A stretch of DNA of 64,000 nt from Psychroflexus tropicus DSM 15496 (lineage in GTDB: Bacteria; Bacteroidota; Bacteroidia; Flavobacteriales; Flavobacteriaceae), in assembly GCF_000378765.1 (NCBI RefSeq), contig NZ_KB905342.1, positions 248,001 through 312,000 on the forward strand, read 5' to 3'. The translations under genes and the position numbers were made by a program. The notes beneath the pieces are model-generated. The model was given only the letters and a program-made list of their open reading frames with translations. It ran no database searches and was not told where the DNA came from. Below, piece by piece: positions 27,169 to 36,270 of the stretch; the first letter of the stretch is position 1, and every line of letters starts with the position of its first letter.

Positions 27169-28071
27169 TTATACCCACTCTTTAGGACTTTTCAAAGCAT
27201 TTATAAGCTTTTCCTCTTGAGACCCGTCTTTGGGATGATAATTGTATTGCCACTGTACATGTGGCGGTAGACTCATCAATATACTTTCAATCCTACCGTT
27301 TGTTTTTAAACCAAATAAAGTTCCTTTGTCATGAACGAGGTTAAATTCTACATACCTTCCCCTCCTTATTTCCTGCCAATCTCTATGTTTTGAAGTGTAA
27401 TCCATAGATTTTCGTTTTTCAACAATAGGTACATAAGCCTTTAGAAAACTATCCCCAACATGAGTCACAAAATTGTAAATGTCCTCTAGATTTCTTTCTG
27501 AAGTTGGTTTCAAGTAATCAAAAAACAATCCACCTACCCCTCTGGCTTCATCTCTATGTGAATTCCAAAAGTAACGGTCGCAGTTGGCTTTATAATCATT
27601 GTACAACTGCTCTCCAAAAGGATCGCATGCCTCTTTCGATACCTGGTGAAAATGAGTAACGTCCTCCTCAAATAAGTAATAAGGAGTTAGGTCTTGACCT
27701 CCACCAAACCATTGGTCTATAATTTTTCCTTGTCTGTTATACATTTCAAAATACCTGAAATTAGCATGCACAGTAGGCACCATTGGATTGCTTGGATGAA
27801 GGACTAAGCTGATACCACAAGCAAAGAAATCGCAGTCTTGTACATTAAAGTAATTTTGCATGGCCTCGGGCAGGTCTCCATGAACTGCTGAAATATTAAC
27901 TCCCCCTTTTTCAAAAACATTCCCGTTTTCTATGACTCGTGTTCTTCCACCACCACCCTCTTTTCTTTCCCAGATATCTTCAGAAAATGATGCCGAACCA
28001 TCAATAGACTCTAATTTAGAAGTAATCTGATCTTGAAGTTTTTGGATATAGTTATAAAACTTATCTTTCAT
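27169..28071 (-). CDS. hemF: Oxygen-dependent coproporphyrinogen III oxidase
   Basis: 300 residues, the normal length. The enzyme oxidatively decarboxylates two propionates of coproporphyrinogen III to make protoporphyrinogen IX in haem synthesis, using O2. Signature segments are VPTVHANFRYFE, DQWFGGGQDLTPYYLFEED and the RRGRYVEFNLVHDKGT(L)FGL stretch near 235-255. An O2-requiring enzyme fits an aerobic marine flavobacterium. A perfect -7 box lies at 28089-28096. Confidence 0.97.
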   Translation of the reverse strand: MKDKFYNYIQKLQDQITSKLESIDGSASFSEDIWERKEGGGGRTRVIENGNVFEKGGVNISAVHGDLPEAMQNYFNVQDCDFFACGISLVLHPSNPMVPTVHANFRYFEMYNRQGKIIDQWFGGGQDLTPYYLFEEDVTHFHQVSKEACDPFGEQLYNDYKANCDRYFWNSHRDEARGVGGLFFDYLKPTSERNLEDIYNFVTHVGDSFLKAYVPIVEKRKSMDYTSKHRDWQEIRRGRYVEFNLVHDKGTLFGLKTNGRIESILMSLPPHVQWQYNYHPKDGSQEEKLINALKSPKEWV

Positions 28072-28088
28072 TGTGAATTATTTAGATA

Positions 28089-28096
28089 CAAAAATA
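28089..28096 (-). promoter_or_regulatory. Candidate -7 promoter box of hemF
   Basis: The minus strand reads TATTTTTG (TAnnTTTG), 17 bases before the hemF ATG. The position is right for a short leader; the -33 element is not clear. Confidence 0.45.
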
Positions 28097-28116
28097 AAGC
28101 TTTTTGAAATCCAAAA

Positions 28117-28146
28117 AGTTTATCCCTGTTAAGAATAGGATAAACT
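28117..28146. promoter_or_regulatory. 9-bp inverted repeat in the hemF / trans-sulfuration gene intergenic region
   Basis: 28117-28125 (AGTTTATCC) is perfectly complementary to 28138-28146, with a 12-nt loop. It lies in the 134-bp divergent gap. There is no T tract and I recognise no SAM riboswitch core. It could be an operator or a leader stem. Confidence 0.35.
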
Positions 28147-28205
28147 GAAAAGACTGATGATAGCATAAGCCTATCTTGATATAAATTCGTTTAAAAAATA
28201 AATAG

Positions 28206-29351
28206 ATGAAATTTGATACAAAAACCATACACGGAGGACAAGAGGATATAGATCCAGCTTATGGCGCTGTAATGCCTCCAATCTATCAATCCTCGACCTT
28301 TAAACAGATTAGCCCGGGAAAAGACAAAGGATATGCTTATGCCAGAAGTGGAAATCCGACAAGAACAGCATTAGAAAAATCGATTGCCTCCTTAGAAAAT
28401 GGTAAATATGGGTTAGCTTTTGGATCTGGTTTGGCAGCAATAGATGCCATATTTAGATTGCTCAAACCAGGAGATGAAGTTATATCCACAAGCGATCTTT
28501 ACGGAGGAAGCTTTAGGCTTTTCGATGGAGTTTTTAAAGATATGGGAATACGATTTCATTTTGTTAATATGCAAACTACTAAGTCTATTGAAAAGTATAT
28601 CAATGATAAAACCAAATTGATCTGGGTCGAAACGCCAACCAATCCAATGATGAGTATTATCGATATTGAAAGTATTAGTATGCTTTCAAAACAACACAAA
28701 ATATTGCTGGCTGTAGATAATACATTTGCAACTCCCTATTTGCAGCAACCATTAGAACTAGGTGCAGACCTTGTCATGCACAGCGCAACAAAATACTTAG
28801 GAGGGCATAGTGATGTGATTATGGGTTCTGTAGTTGTGAATGACGACTCTTTAGCTGAACGATTGTATTTTATACAAAAGGCGTGTGGTGCAGTACCTGG
28901 CCCAATGGACTGTTTTTTGGTTTCAAGGGGAATTAAAACACTTCACCTCAGGATGCAGCGCCATTGTGAGAATGGCAAAGCTATAGCTCAATATTTAAGA
29001 AAGCACCCAAAAGTTCAACAGGTGTACTGGCCTGGTTTTGAAGATCATCCAAACCATGAGATCGCTAAAAAACAGATGAAGGGTTTTGGAGGTATGGTGT
29101 CGTTTTCTATGAAAGGAAACTCATACGAGGAAGCCATGAGCTTTCTAAAAAAATTATGCATATTTACACTTGCTGAATCACTAGGAGGAGTTGAGTCCTT
29201 GGCAGGTCATCCTGCAAGCATGACTCATGGTAGTATTCCTAAAGAGGAAAGAGAAAAATCTGGGGTAGTAGATTCGCTAATAAGATTGAGTGTTGGTATT
29301 GAAGATATTGAAGATTTAATCGAGGATTTACAGAACGCTTTCAGGAAATAA
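28206..29351 (+). CDS. Cystathionine gamma-synthase/lyase-type PLP enzyme
   Basis: 381 residues, a member of the Cys/Met metabolism PLP family. The PLP lysine is Lys196 in HSATKYLGGHSD; YARSGNPTR (about 45-53), the Asp of AVDNTFATP (about 169-177) and LGGVESLAGHPASMTH near the C-terminus are conserved. This set fits cystathionine gamma-synthase (MetB) and gamma-lyase equally; sequence reading does not separate them. The cofactor and trans-sulfuration role are secure, the direction is not. It ends 19 bp from the convergent outer-membrane protein gene. Confidence 0.9.
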   Translation: MKFDTKTIHGGQEDIDPAYGAVMPPIYQSSTFKQISPGKDKGYAYARSGNPTRTALEKSIASLENGKYGLAFGSGLAAIDAIFRLLKPGDEVISTSDLYGGSFRLFDGVFKDMGIRFHFVNMQTTKSIEKYINDKTKLIWVETPTNPMMSIIDIESISMLSKQHKILLAVDNTFATPYLQQPLELGADLVMHSATKYLGGHSDVIMGSVVVNDDSLAERLYFIQKACGAVPGPMDCFLVSRGIKTLHLRMQRHCENGKAIAQYLRKHPKVQQVYWPGFEDHPNHEIAKKQMKGFGGMVSFSMKGNSYEEAMSFLKKLCIFTLAESLGGVESLAGHPASMTHGSIPKEEREKSGVVDSLIRLSVGIEDIEDLIEDLQNAFRK

Positions 29352-29370
29352 AGGGATGGAATTGAAAGTC

Positions 29371-30147
29371 CTAATCTATGATATAATTAAATCCGAAGGC
29401 CAGCCAAAACATCCAATCATTATTTTTATTTTGAGGTCCGATAGGTTCTAGCCCATCTACAAAATCGGAAAGGTAGTAATGCCAGCGGATCTCAGCAAAG
29501 ACATCTGTTTTTCGAGATATTTTATACTTCAGTCCTCCTTGAAAATTTGCTGATAGAGTGATATTTGATTCATTAGTAAACGCTGGTTCTTCTCCAGGGT
29601 CAGCTAAAAAAGTAGGAAAGGTAGTTTCAGGTAAACCTAGTCCACCTTCTAATGACGTTTGAGCAACTGGAGAATAATATACAAAGTTAAGTCCTAGTCC
29701 TGCGTAAGGCGTAAAACTGCCAGGATTCCTCTCGTAATCTCTAATACGCATCAAGTAATATTCTATACCCGAACCAATCTCTAAAACATTTGCTTCTCCG
29801 GTCATGGACCTAAGTTGTAATCCAGCTTGATTATCTTTATCAGCTAAAGCCCCGAAGTGACCAAGTTCAGTAGAATGATATACTAAACTTGAACGGACTT
29901 TGAAATGTTGACTTGTATATCGAGAGATGAAATCAGTATAAGCAAAGTTAAGGTAATGATTAACCCCAAAACCAATACCTGAATTGTTTCTTATAGTTTC
30001 ACTGTCGCCTCTAAGGCCATAGTCACCTCTAAATGAAATATAACCACCCATTACACTGACCTCATGGTAAATCTGAGCAGAGACGCTAGTTTGAAATCCT
30101 AAAGAAAACAACAAAGTTGCTATAATAGGAAGGTGCTTGAATTTCAT
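29371..30147 (-). CDS. Outer membrane beta-barrel protein of unknown function (THC0290_0291-like)
   Basis: 258 residues. A signal peptide (about 1-24, ending SVSAQ) is followed by alternating amphipathic strands rich in Gly/Tyr/Phe, ending WLAFGFNYIID, as expected for a small beta-barrel. IYHEVSVMGGYISFRGDYGLRGD and VNHYLNFAY match my recollection of a Flavobacteriia family called THC0290_0291, of unknown role. It is divergent from gdhA, with each gene having its own TAnnTTTG box in the 183-bp gap. Confidence 0.72.
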   Translation of the reverse strand: MKFKHLPIIATLLFSLGFQTSVSAQIYHEVSVMGGYISFRGDYGLRGDSETIRNNSGIGFGVNHYLNFAYTDFISRYTSQHFKVRSSLVYHSTELGHFGALADKDNQAGLQLRSMTGEANVLEIGSGIEYYLMRIRDYERNPGSFTPYAGLGLNFVYYSPVAQTSLEGGLGLPETTFPTFLADPGEEPAFTNESNITLSANFQGGLKYKISRKTDVFAEIRWHYYLSDFVDGLEPIGPQNKNNDWMFWLAFGFNYIID

Positions 30148-30165
30148 AAACAGAAGTTAACAGAA

Positions 30166-30173
30166 CAAATATA
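30166..30173 (-). promoter_or_regulatory. Candidate -7 promoter box of the beta-barrel protein gene
   Basis: The minus strand reads TATATTTG, a perfect TAnnTTTG, 18 bases before the ATG. Confidence 0.45.
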
Positions 30174-30281
30174 GAAAAACAAAAAAATAAATCGACTATA
30201 AAAAATAAAATTTGATTTCTAAGGGATTAGCACTCAAACAAATATTAATCAATTTTTAAGTTATCTGTAAAATTGAAATTA

Positions 30282-30289
30282 TATCTTTG
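30282..30289 (+). promoter_or_regulatory. Candidate -7 promoter box of gdhA
   Basis: TATCTTTG matches TAnnTTTG perfectly and lies 41 bases before the gdhA ATG. An AT-rich upstream stretch is present but no clear -33 TTG at ~20 bp spacing. Confidence 0.45.
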
Positions 30290-30330
30290 CGAAAGTTTTA
30301 AAAAAACGTCTAATAAATAAGAATAACCAA

Positions 30331-31674
30331 ATGAATAAAGAGGTAAAAGAATTTTTAGATTACGTTTCAGATAGAAACCCAAATCAACCAGAATTTTTAC
30401 AAGCTGTGGAGGAAGTAGCAGAAGCTATCATTCCATTTATGGAGGAAAATTCTAAATATAAAAACTACAAGTTATTAGAGCGCATGGTTGAGCCAGAGCG
30501 AGTTGTCATGTTCAGAGTTACCTGGCTAGATGACAATGGAGAGATCCAAGTTAATCGAGGGTATAGAGTACAAATGAACTCTGCTATTGGGCCATATAAA
30601 GGTGGGCTTAGATTTCATCCTTCAGTAAACTTAAGTATCCTGAAATTTTTAGCCTTTGAGCAGGTTTTCAAAAACAGCCTAACAACACTTCCAATGGGTG
30701 GTGGCAAAGGAGGGTCTGATTTCGATCCTAAAGGTAAATCAGATAATGAGGTCATGCGCTTTTGCCAGAGTTTTATGACAGAGCTTTACAGACATATTGG
30801 AAATGACACTGATGTTCCTGCTGGGGATATAGGTGTAGGTGGTAGAGAAGTAGGATATATGTTTGGACAGTATAAACGTATTCAAAATGAATTTACCGGT
30901 ATTTTAACTGGTAAAGGACAATCTTACGGAGGCTCTCTTATAAGACCAGAAGCAACGGGATATGGAAATGTATACTTTACCAAAAGCATGCTGGAAACTC
31001 AAGGCGAAAGCTTAGAAGGTAAAACTATATTGATATCTGGCTCGGGGAATGTCGCTCAGTATGCTGCAGAAAAAGCTATTGAATTAGGGGCTAAAATTTT
31101 AACTATGTCAGATTCTAGTGGGTATATTTACGATGAAGACGGAATTGATAGCGATAAGTTAAGCTTTATCATGGAGTTGAAGAATGAGAAAAGAGGGAGA
31201 ATAAAAGAATATCTGGACCAATACCCGGACGCAAAATATGTAGATGGTAAAACACCATGGAGTGAAAAAGGACATATTGCTATGCCTTGTGCTACTCAAA
31301 ACGAATTGCTGGAAGATGATGCTAAAAAACTAGTGGACAATGGCTGTATTTTGGTAGGTGAAGGAGCTAATATGCCATGTTCTCCAGAAGCCATCGAAGT
31401 ATTCCATAACAACAAAATATTGTTTTCACCTGGAAAAGCATCTAATGCTGGTGGTGTTGCGACTTCTGGATTAGAAATGTCTCAAAACTCATTGAGATAC
31501 AGCTGGACTGCAGAAGAAGTTGACAATAAACTTAAACAAATCATGACCGATATTCATGAAGCCTGCGTTACCTATGGTAAAGATGAAACAGGCTATGTCG
31601 ATTACGTTAAAGGTGCTAATATCGCAGGATTTGTAAAAGTAGCAGATGCTATGATTGCTCAGGGTGCTGTATAA
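30331..31674 (+). CDS. gdhA: NADP-type glutamate dehydrogenase
   Basis: 447 residues, the size of hexameric GDH. It aminates 2-oxoglutarate to glutamate in ammonium assimilation. GGLRFHPSVN (about 91-100), catalytic Lys126 in PMGGGKGGSDFDPKGKSD, the dinucleotide fold GSGNVAQYAAEKAIELGA (about 236-253) and SNAGGVATSGLEMSQN near 375-390 are all present. NADP preference is inferred from overall similarity to GdhA, not from a diagnostic residue. A strong terminator follows. Confidence 0.96.
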   Translation: MNKEVKEFLDYVSDRNPNQPEFLQAVEEVAEAIIPFMEENSKYKNYKLLERMVEPERVVMFRVTWLDDNGEIQVNRGYRVQMNSAIGPYKGGLRFHPSVNLSILKFLAFEQVFKNSLTTLPMGGGKGGSDFDPKGKSDNEVMRFCQSFMTELYRHIGNDTDVPAGDIGVGGREVGYMFGQYKRIQNEFTGILTGKGQSYGGSLIRPEATGYGNVYFTKSMLETQGESLEGKTILISGSGNVAQYAAEKAIELGAKILTMSDSSGYIYDEDGIDSDKLSFIMELKNEKRGRIKEYLDQYPDAKYVDGKTPWSEKGHIAMPCATQNELLEDDAKKLVDNGCILVGEGANMPCSPEAIEVFHNNKILFSPGKASNAGGVATSGLEMSQNSLRYSWTAEEVDNKLKQIMTDIHEACVTYGKDETGYVDYVKGANIAGFVKVADAMIAQGAV

Positions 31675-31696
31675 ATAACGATAACCATAATTTATT

Positions 31697-31730
31697 AAAG
31701 TCAGTTGAAAATATTTCAACTGACTTTTTT
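31697..31730 (+). terminator. Rho-independent terminator of gdhA
   Basis: A perfect 14-bp stem (31697-31710 with 31714-31727) with a 3-nt loop is followed by T residues to 31730. It begins 22 bases past the gdhA stop. Confidence 0.92.
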
Positions 31731-31795
31731 GATTGTAGGAACTTATTTTATAATAAATTCACGTCAAAATAGTTTTAAGTTTATAAAAACTACCT

Positions 31796-34087
31796 ATGAG
31801 ATTTCTTGTTTTCCTCATTCTTTTGTATCCAAGTTTGCTCATTGGACAAGACTTTTCTCAACGTTGGCAAGGCTACTTCTCCTACAATAATATTACCGAT
31901 TTAGATGAAAGCGAAAACAAAGTGTATGCTGCATCAGAGAACGCCTATTTTATCCACGATATAGCGACACAGACCACAGAAACCATCACTTCAATTCAAG
32001 GACTTTCTGGAGACCCCATTTCTAAAATTTACCACTCAGAGGCCTTTGGACTAACTTGTGTAGGCTATGAAAACGGACTACTTCAAATAGTCATGGATAA
32101 CAATCAAAATGTATTTACGATTGTAGACATAAGAGATAAGGTATCGATTTCACCAGAGAATAAACGCATCAATGATTTTTTTGAGTTTGAAGGGATACTT
32201 TATATCTCAACAGATTTTGGGATAGCTCAGTATAATCTTGAGAATTTAGAATTTGAAGAATCATTTTTTATCGGTAATAATGGAAGTCAAATCCAAATTA
32301 ACCAAATCACAATAGCTGAAGGTAAAATTTATGCGGCCACTAGTGTAGAAGGCATCAAAACAGCAGATTTTAATAACCCCAACCTGATTGATTTTCAGAA
32401 TTGGCAAACCGAATATCCTGGTAACTGGAATGGAGTGCTTTCTTTTTCAAATTTAGTATTTGGCCTTAGGAATAATAATACCATCAACAGGCTCGAAAAT
32501 GGAGTAGCAAGTCTATTCGAATCAATAGGCTCCAATGTTACAGGTTTCAATGTAAGTGGAAATCAATTAGTAGTCACTGCAGCAAATCAAGTTTTAGCTT
32601 ACAATACGGATTTGAATTTAGAAGCATTTTTTAACTAGATTCAGGACGAAGATTTTAATATTAACACTTCTGTAGCCAGTAATGATGGATACTTTCTGGG
32701 CCACGCCAGTTTGGGTTTATTGGGCTTTGAATCTGATAGTAACCTGAATTTTTCTGAATTAAGTCCAGCTGGACCTCTTTTAAATAGAATATTTAGCCTG
32801 GAAGCCACCTCAACAGACCTTTGGGTCACCTTTGGAGAATACGACCAGTTTTTAAATCCCTTTCCTTTGGATAGAAGGGGCTTAAGCAGATTAACACTTG
32901 AAAACTGGATCAATATTAATGTAGATGAACTGAACAATGCAGCCGAATTATCGGATGTTTCAATAGATCCTAATAATCCAGAGCGGGTTTTTGTCAGTAG
33001 CTTTTTCGATGGGTTATTAGAGATAGAAAACAATGAGCTGATTCAGCAGTATGATTCCTCAAATAGCTTAATTGAGGGTGTTCCAAGCAATGTCAATGAC
33101 AACAGAATTGGTGCCAGTGTATTTGATTCTCAAGGAAATTTATATTTCACCAACTCACTTTCTGAAAATCAGCTAAAGCGACTTAATGCAAATGGTAGTT
33201 TTGAAAATGTAGAGGCTTCTGATGGATTTTTAAACCCTACAGAAACATCTTCAGCAAAAATTATAGCAGACAATAATGACAATATTTATGTGGCTACAAC
33301 AAGAGAAGGCATCCCGGCTTACAATCCAAATACCGGTGAGTCAGCCCTAATTTCTAGTAATGTTCAAGGTGTCGATTTCCCGGATACTTTCAATGAAAAC
33401 CCAAATATAACGGCCTTAGAAATCGACTTGAATTCCCGTTTATGGATTGGTACCCAGGCTGGTCTAAGAGTCATGTCTAATCCTGCGGCTATATTTGATG
33501 AAAATGCAAATGTCAACGTGTTTCCTATTATTATCGAAGATGTAGACGGTTTGCCTCAGGAACTGCTTTTTGAACAATTTATTACTGATATCGCTACTGA
33601 TGGTGCCAATAATAAATGGATTGCTACTGCTGATTCTGGAGTCTTTCAGGTGTCACCAAATGGCAGAGAAATTCTAAATATTTTTAATGTCAATAACTCA
33701 CCGCTTCCCACAAACAGTGTGCGAACTATTGCTATAAACCCAACCACTGGAGAAGTGTTTTTAGGAACTACAGCTGGCTTATTATCCTATTCCAGCAGAA
33801 TTACTTCTGGAAACGACACCTTGGAAAACTTAAGGGCATTCCCAAATCCAGTTAGACCCAATTATAATGGGCTAGTTACTATTGATGGATTGATTGATGG
33901 TGCCAATGTTAAAATAACCGATGTGACTGGTAATCTTGTTTTTGAAGAATTTGCAAGCGGCGGAACGCTGCTTTGGGATACCAGAGCTTTTGGAAAACAT
34001 AAAGTAGCCTCTGGTGTGTATTTTATAGTAGTTACTGGTGAAGACCAAATCGAAACAAAGGTGGGTAAAATAATGATTATTCGCTGA
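31796..34087 (+). pseudogene. porZ: porZ-like type IX secretion protein, interrupted by one in-frame TAG
   Basis: A single 764-codon frame broken only by TAG at 32636-32638. The first half (280 residues) has a signal peptide (cleavage near LLIGQ) and starts a two-component-regulator-type beta-propeller (WQGYFSYNNITDLDES, SIQGLSGDPISKIYHS). Past the stop the same frame runs on without a gap (IQDEDFNINTSV...) through the second propeller to a type A C-terminal sorting domain (FPNPVRPNYNG, ASGVYFIVV, KVGKIMIIR). Total length, architecture and position before recO fit PorZ of the type IX attachment complex. The downstream half has no signal peptide, so reinitiation would not give an exported protein. 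CAG to TAG is the simplest cause. Mutation, sequencing error or readthrough are all open. Confidence 0.82.
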
Positions 34088-34806
34088 TGCAACTTAAAAC
34101 AAAAGCCATTGTCATATCCACCCTAAAATATGGTGAAGCAGACCTCATCGCGAAATGTTTTACTCTAGATAAAGGACTCGTTTCTTATATGCTAAAAGGT
34201 ATTAGAAAATCCAAGCGTGGAAAGTTGAGGGTATCCATGTTCCAACAGTTATCCCTTTTAGAAATTGAAGCGTTTCACAAAGAAAATAAGAAACTTCAAT
34301 ATATGAAGGAAGTAAGAAGTTTTCATCCTTATCAAACTCTTCAATCCAATGTTTACAAATCAACAATGGTTATGTTTCTTGCTGAAGTTTTAAAAGGAAG
34401 TATACAAGAGGAAGAAAAAAATCAAGCCTTATTTCATTTTTTAAAAGATAGTTTTTTATATCTGGATCAGTCGGAGACTTTTAAAAATTTTCATCTCTTA
34501 TTTATTGTAAGACTCACTGAGTTTTTAGGATTCTATCCTGATCAACAAAGTATAGATTTTCCTGTTTTTGATATGCTGAATGGAGTTTTCCAGCTCAAAG
34601 AATACAATTCTTATTCCTTCAACGATTCAAATTCAGGTCTATTAAAAAAGCTTTTAAACGTCTCAGGTTTTGAAGAAGTCAACCAAATAAAACTCAATCA
34701 AGAGAGGAGAAAGAATTTTCTTGACTTTATGATGTTGTACTATGAATTGCATATGCAGGGCTTTAAAAAGCCAAAATCATTGGAAATCCTACAACAAATT
34801 TTTTGA
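34087..34806 (+). CDS. recO: DNA repair protein RecO
   Basis: 239 residues, the usual RecO size. It shows the N-terminal OB fold (KTKAIVISTLKYGEADLIAKCFTLDKGLVSYMLKGIRKSKRGK) and a helical C-terminal domain. RecO anneals strands and loads RecA with RecR in gap repair. The four-Cys zinc motif seen in some RecO proteins is absent, as in many Bacteroidota. Its ATG overlaps the porZ stop (TGATG), so translation is coupled to porZ; the amber codon upstream may therefore be polar on recO. It converges on djlA with a 4-bp gap. Confidence 0.93.
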   Translation: MQLKTKAIVISTLKYGEADLIAKCFTLDKGLVSYMLKGIRKSKRGKLRVSMFQQLSLLEIEAFHKENKKLQYMKEVRSFHPYQTLQSNVYKSTMVMFLAEVLKGSIQEEEKNQALFHFLKDSFLYLDQSETFKNFHLLFIVRLTEFLGFYPDQQSIDFPVFDMLNGVFQLKEYNSYSFNDSNSGLLKKLLNVSGFEEVNQIKLNQERRKNFLDFMMLYYELHMQGFKKPKSLEILQQIF

Positions 34807-34810
34807 GTAC

Positions 34811-35554
34811 CTAGAGACCTCTTTCTTTCTGAATGCGTTCATAGGCCTCCTGCACTTTATTGAATTTTTCCTGAGCCCCTTTTCGATAAACTTCATCCAT
34901 ATGTTGCAGCTTATCGGGATGAAATTTTTTAGCCATAGTTCTATAAGCTTTTTTAACTTCAGCATCTGAAGCGGACTTGTCAATTTCAAGAATTTTATAG
35001 GCATTATCTGCAGATTTTAAGAACATGGCTTTTATGCTTTCAAAATCAGAATGTCCAACTCTAAGGTTTTGAGAAATAGTGTGTAAAACCCGAAGTTCTG
35101 CTTCGGAAACATGACCATCTGCGTTAGAAATATTAAATAGAAAATGTAAAATTTGTAACCTGACTTCATAACGAACTCTTGGCCTTAGGTAGGCGCAAAT
35201 ACGAACAACAGATATCTCTCGATTTTTGATGACATCATTAAAAGTTCTAAATGTTGCGTTGGCTCTTTCCTTACCATAGGCCTGTACGAAATACATCCTC
35301 ACATAATCCATTTCTTGTTGAGTCACCTTTCCATCGGCTTTGATGACAAGGGAGGACAGAGATAATAGGTTGAGCTCAAAGTCGCCAGGCGAAACTTCAC
35401 TTTTTTGCTCCTGAAAAATTTGCCCAAAACCACCTCCTGAACTTGAGGTAGATCCCCTGAAAATTCGATCTAAAATGGACCCTAAAAGAAAGCCTAAAAT
35501 AGCTCCACCAAAACGCATATAAAAAAAGCCAATAATGGCACCAATCCACTTCAA
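34811..35554 (-). CDS. DjlA-like membrane-anchored J-domain co-chaperone (TerB plus DnaJ)
   Basis: About 247 residues from a TTG start at 35554 (reading MKWIGAIIGFF, the usual beginning of this family). ATG codons 33-36 bases further upstream are less likely because a perfect TAnnTTTG box (35573-35580) lies between. The order is an N-terminal membrane helix (GAIIGFFYMRFGGAILGFLLG), a TerB-like helical domain (about 55-160, with two acidic ADGKVTQQEMDYV / ADGHVSEAELRVL motifs), and a C-terminal J domain with HPD in KFHPDKL (about 218). It probably recruits DnaK to the membrane. Confidence 0.85.
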   Translation of the reverse strand: MKWIGAIIGFFYMRFGGAILGFLLGSILDRIFRGSTSSSGGGFGQIFQEQKSEVSPGDFELNLLSLSSLVIKADGKVTQQEMDYVRMYFVQAYGKERANATFRTFNDVIKNREISVVRICAYLRPRVRYEVRLQILHFLFNISNADGHVSEAELRVLHTISQNLRVGHSDFESIKAMFLKSADNAYKILEIDKSASDAEVKKAYRTMAKKFHPDKLQHMDEVYRKGAQEKFNKVQEAYERIQKERGL

Positions 35555-35572
35555 ATTCAATAATTTTAATTG

Positions 35573-35580
35573 CAAATATA
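35573..35580 (-). promoter_or_regulatory. Candidate -7 promoter box that decides the djlA-like start
   Basis: The minus strand reads TATATTTG, 18 bases before the TTG start at 35554. Transcription starting a few bases later would exclude the upstream ATG codons, supporting the TTG. Confidence 0.5.
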
Positions 35581-35693
35581 AAGGCATCATTATTTAAAAT
35601 TTACAAAACGATGTCTTTTTAAGATAGATTAAACGATAGCCAACAGAATTGAAATCATTATGTTAAGAGCAAAGCAGATAAAAGACATTTTTA

Positions 35694-35701
35694 TACATTT
35701 G
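35694..35701 (+). promoter_or_regulatory. Candidate -7 promoter box of the bacilliredoxin gene
   Basis: TACATTTG matches TAnnTTTG, 36 bases before the ATG at 35738. Confidence 0.45.
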
Positions 35702-35737
35702 TATTTAAATTCAGTTTAAATAATAAAATTATAATAT

Positions 35738-36148
35738 ATGTACCCACCAGAATTAGTAAAACCTATGCAGCAGGAATTAACCGCTGTTGGTTTTGATGAA
35801 TTAAAAAGCAAAGCTGATGTTGATGTTGCTTTAGCTAAGGAAGGAACGACATTGGTCGTAGTAAATTCAGTTTGTGGATGTGCTGCAGCTAATGCTAGAC
35901 CTGGAGCTATAAAATCTCTTGAAAATGCAAAGAAACCAGACCATATGGTAACTGTGTTTGCAGGCGTAGATAAGGAAGCTACCGATGAAGCTAGAGCCAG
36001 AATGGTACCTTTCCCTCCAAGTTCGCCATCTATGGCACTTTTTAAAGACGGAGAATTGGTCCACATGTTAGAAAGACACCACATTGAAGGAAGACCTGCT
36101 GAAATGATTGCAGACAACTTGATGGATGCTTATAATGAGCATTGCTAA
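35738..36148 (+). CDS. BrxA/BrxB-family bacilliredoxin
   Basis: 136-residue thioredoxin-fold protein of the YphP/YqiW (BrxA/BrxB) family, recognisable from TTLVVVNSVCGCAAANARPGA with the redox motif Cys46-Gly-Cys48 and KPDHMVTVFAGVDKEAT. In Bacillus these proteins remove bacillithiol from mixed disulfides; some Bacteroidota are thought to make bacillithiol, so the same role is plausible but not shown here. Monocistronic with a strong terminator. Confidence 0.9.
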   Translation: MYPPELVKPMQQELTAVGFDELKSKADVDVALAKEGTTLVVVNSVCGCAAANARPGAIKSLENAKKPDHMVTVFAGVDKEATDEARARMVPFPPSSPSMALFKDGELVHMLERHHIEGRPAEMIADNLMDAYNEHC

Positions 36149-36160
36149 CAGAACGAAAAC

Positions 36161-36199
36161 TTAAAAAAAACCGCTTTAAACTAAAGCGGTTTTTTTTTG
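36161..36199 (+). terminator. Rho-independent terminator after the bacilliredoxin gene
   Basis: A 9-bp stem (36170-36178 with 36182-36190) is flanked by an eight-A run and a nine-T run, so it may work in both directions. It lies about 20 bases after the stop. Confidence 0.92.
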
Positions 36200-36251
36200 C
36201 CTAAGTCTACTGAAAAAAGGATTAAAATAATAAGTAAATTGCTCCTCCAAA

Positions 36252-36259
36252 TAATTTTG
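36252..36259 (+). promoter_or_regulatory. Candidate -7 promoter box of the plsC operon
   Basis: TAATTTTG matches TAnnTTTG and ends 11 bases before the ATG at 36271. This leaves almost no leader and argues against the in-frame TTG at 36262. Confidence 0.45.
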
Positions 36260-36270
36260 AATTGAAACAA

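Noticed and set aside
28072-28205. SAM riboswitch upstream of the trans-sulfuration enzyme
   Set aside because: Conserved cores of the SAM classes I know are not recognisable; only a simple 9-bp stem is visible.
32711-34087. Second half of the porZ-like gene as an independent gene starting at 32711
   Set aside because: The start there is TTG inside a continuous frame, no signal peptide or promoter box precedes it, and the upstream 24 codons after the TAG continue the same domain.
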